Below are positions 5,812 through 6,292 of a DNA stretch of 6,292 nt, one piece after another (within the stretch, counting starts at the first letter, position 1; the number at the start of each line of letters is the position of its first letter). A program made the translations under genes and the position numbers. The notes beneath the pieces are model-generated. The model made no database searches, was not told the origin of the DNA, and saw nothing but the letters and a program-made list of their open reading frames with translations. The stretch is from DATBLZ01 sp036555065 (lineage in GTDB: Bacteria; Pseudomonadota; Gammaproteobacteria; Steroidobacterales; Rariloculaceae), in NCBI GenBank assembly GCA_036555065.1, contig DATBLZ010000047.1, positions 1 to 6,292 of the forward strand, written 5' to 3'.

Positions 5812-6159
5812 ATGCAGATGTTCATCGACTTTCTCCCCGTGCTCGTCTTCTTCGTCGTGTTCTTTACGGCGGGGATCTATTGGGCGACGGGTGCGATCAT
5901 TGCCGTCATGGTCGTGCAGATAGCGGCTACATGGCTCGTCAAGCGCACGGTCAGCAAGATGCTGCTCATTTCCGGCGGCCTTGTCGTCGTTCTGGGCGGC
6001 GTAACGCTGATGCTGCGAGAGCCGCTTTTCATCCAACTCAAGCTTACTGTCGTCAACGGGCTCTTCGCAATTGCATTCCTCGGTAGCCACTTCATCGGCA
6101 AGAAGACTTTGACCGAGCGGATCATGGGTCATGCCATAGAAGCTCCGAGCTCCCTTTGA
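5812..6159 (+). CDS. yciB: Septation protein A (YciB/IspZ), interrupted by in-frame TGA
   Basis: YciB is a small polytopic inner-membrane protein linked to cell-envelope integrity and septation. The start MQMFIDFLPVLVFFVVFF aligns with E. coli MKQFLDFLPLVVFF, which supports ATG 5812 over the ATG two codons later. Membrane helices are visible at about 4-19, 22-43, 50-67 and 76-95, with the family blocks GGVTLMLREPLFIQLKLTVV at 62-81 and KKTLTERIMG at 97-106. The frame stops at TGA (6157-6159) after 115 residues, whereas family members are near 180. The same frame then continues with recognisable YciB sequence to the window edge. As read, the protein would lack its last membrane segments. It is divergent from the protease operon across an 89-base gap. 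Confidence 0.9.
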   Translation: MQMFIDFLPVLVFFVVFFTAGIYWATGAIIAVMVVQIAATWLVKRTVSKMLLISGGLVVVLGGVTLMLREPLFIQLKLTVVNGLFAIAFLGSHFIGKKTLTERIMGHAIEAPSSL

Positions 6160-6292
6160 CGGCAACTCAACCTCATGTGGGTTGCGAACTTTTCGATACT
6201 CGCAGTCGCAAACGTGTTCGTCATCTACAACTACGACATGGAAACGTGGGTGATCTTCAAGGCGGTCGGCACGATCGGGTTGACGGTTTTGA
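6160..6292 (+). pseudogene. yciB: Continuation of yciB beyond the in-frame stop; 3' end outside window
   Basis: Directly after TGA 6157-6159 the same frame encodes RQLNLMWVANFSILAVANVF, then IYNYDMETWVIFKAVGTIGL, open to the edge (44 codons). It aligns with the E. coli YciB C-terminus ([20 protein letters not shown], then NIWVNFKVFGLTAL). Third codon positions are mostly G or C, so the stretch looks like coding sequence that has not drifted. It may be reached by readthrough, or the stop may be a recent mutation or a sequence error. Confidence 0.75.

Noticed and set aside
6157..6159. A genetic code in which UGA means Trp
   Set aside because: ScpA, ScpB and the ParA-like protein end at TGA at family lengths, and scpA's TGA forms a normal ATGA overlap with scpB. 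Trp elsewhere is TGG.
5521..6165. Minus-strand open frame of 214 codons spanning the yciB-protease gap
   Set aside because: It overlaps both well-supported genes in the wrong frame. Its low-complexity charged composition comes from the antisense of YciB membrane segments.

Overview
The window looks like chromosomal DNA from a GC-rich, probably uncultured gammaproteobacterium. The ScpA sequence (a leader of about 50 residues, then DLYIPPHALEVFLEAFEGPL and the LIRRQNLNILDIPIAEISRQ block), the yciB gene, and the order site-2 protease, scpA, scpB, rluB all fit that group. This placement is from memory of the families and was not searched.

Layout. Seven genes lie on the minus strand and read from right to left: an M50 site-2 protease (5051-5704), scpA (4139-5050), scpB (3396-4142), an RluB-family pseudouridine synthase (2648-3394), an exported protein of unknown function (1623-2594), an orphan ParA-type ATPase (838-1542), and a two-domain cupin protein that runs off the left edge (1-764, with a frameshift). 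On the plus strand, separated from the protease by 89 bases, is yciB (septation protein A, from 5812 to the right edge), which is interrupted by an in-frame TGA. The first four minus-strand genes are packed with adjoining or overlapping ends and are almost certainly one operon. The last three follow at gaps of 53, 80 and 73 bases and may be read through or have weak promoters of their own. No tRNA, rRNA, mobile element, repeat array or CRISPR was seen, and no gap exceeds 90 bases.

Function. ScpA and ScpB are the kleisin and kite subunits of the bacterial SMC condensin. RluB-type enzymes modify 23S rRNA, the M50 protease cuts within the membrane, and YciB is an inner-membrane protein of the cell envelope. 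The ParA-like ATPase downstream of scpAB has no ParB partner in the window.

Points of interest. Several genes depart from their families: the cupin gene has lost one base in a C run; yciB has TGA where E. coli YciB has a Trp; and the RluB homologue has Ala in place of the catalytic Asp, an altered second motif, and no ATG, GTG or TTG start that keeps the full protein. These could be real decay or divergence, or in part errors in the assembly. I found no clear novel multi-gene system. The best candidates for new biology are the apparently catalytically dead RluB homologue in an scpAB operon, the orphan ParA beside the condensin genes, and the uncharacterised exported family.
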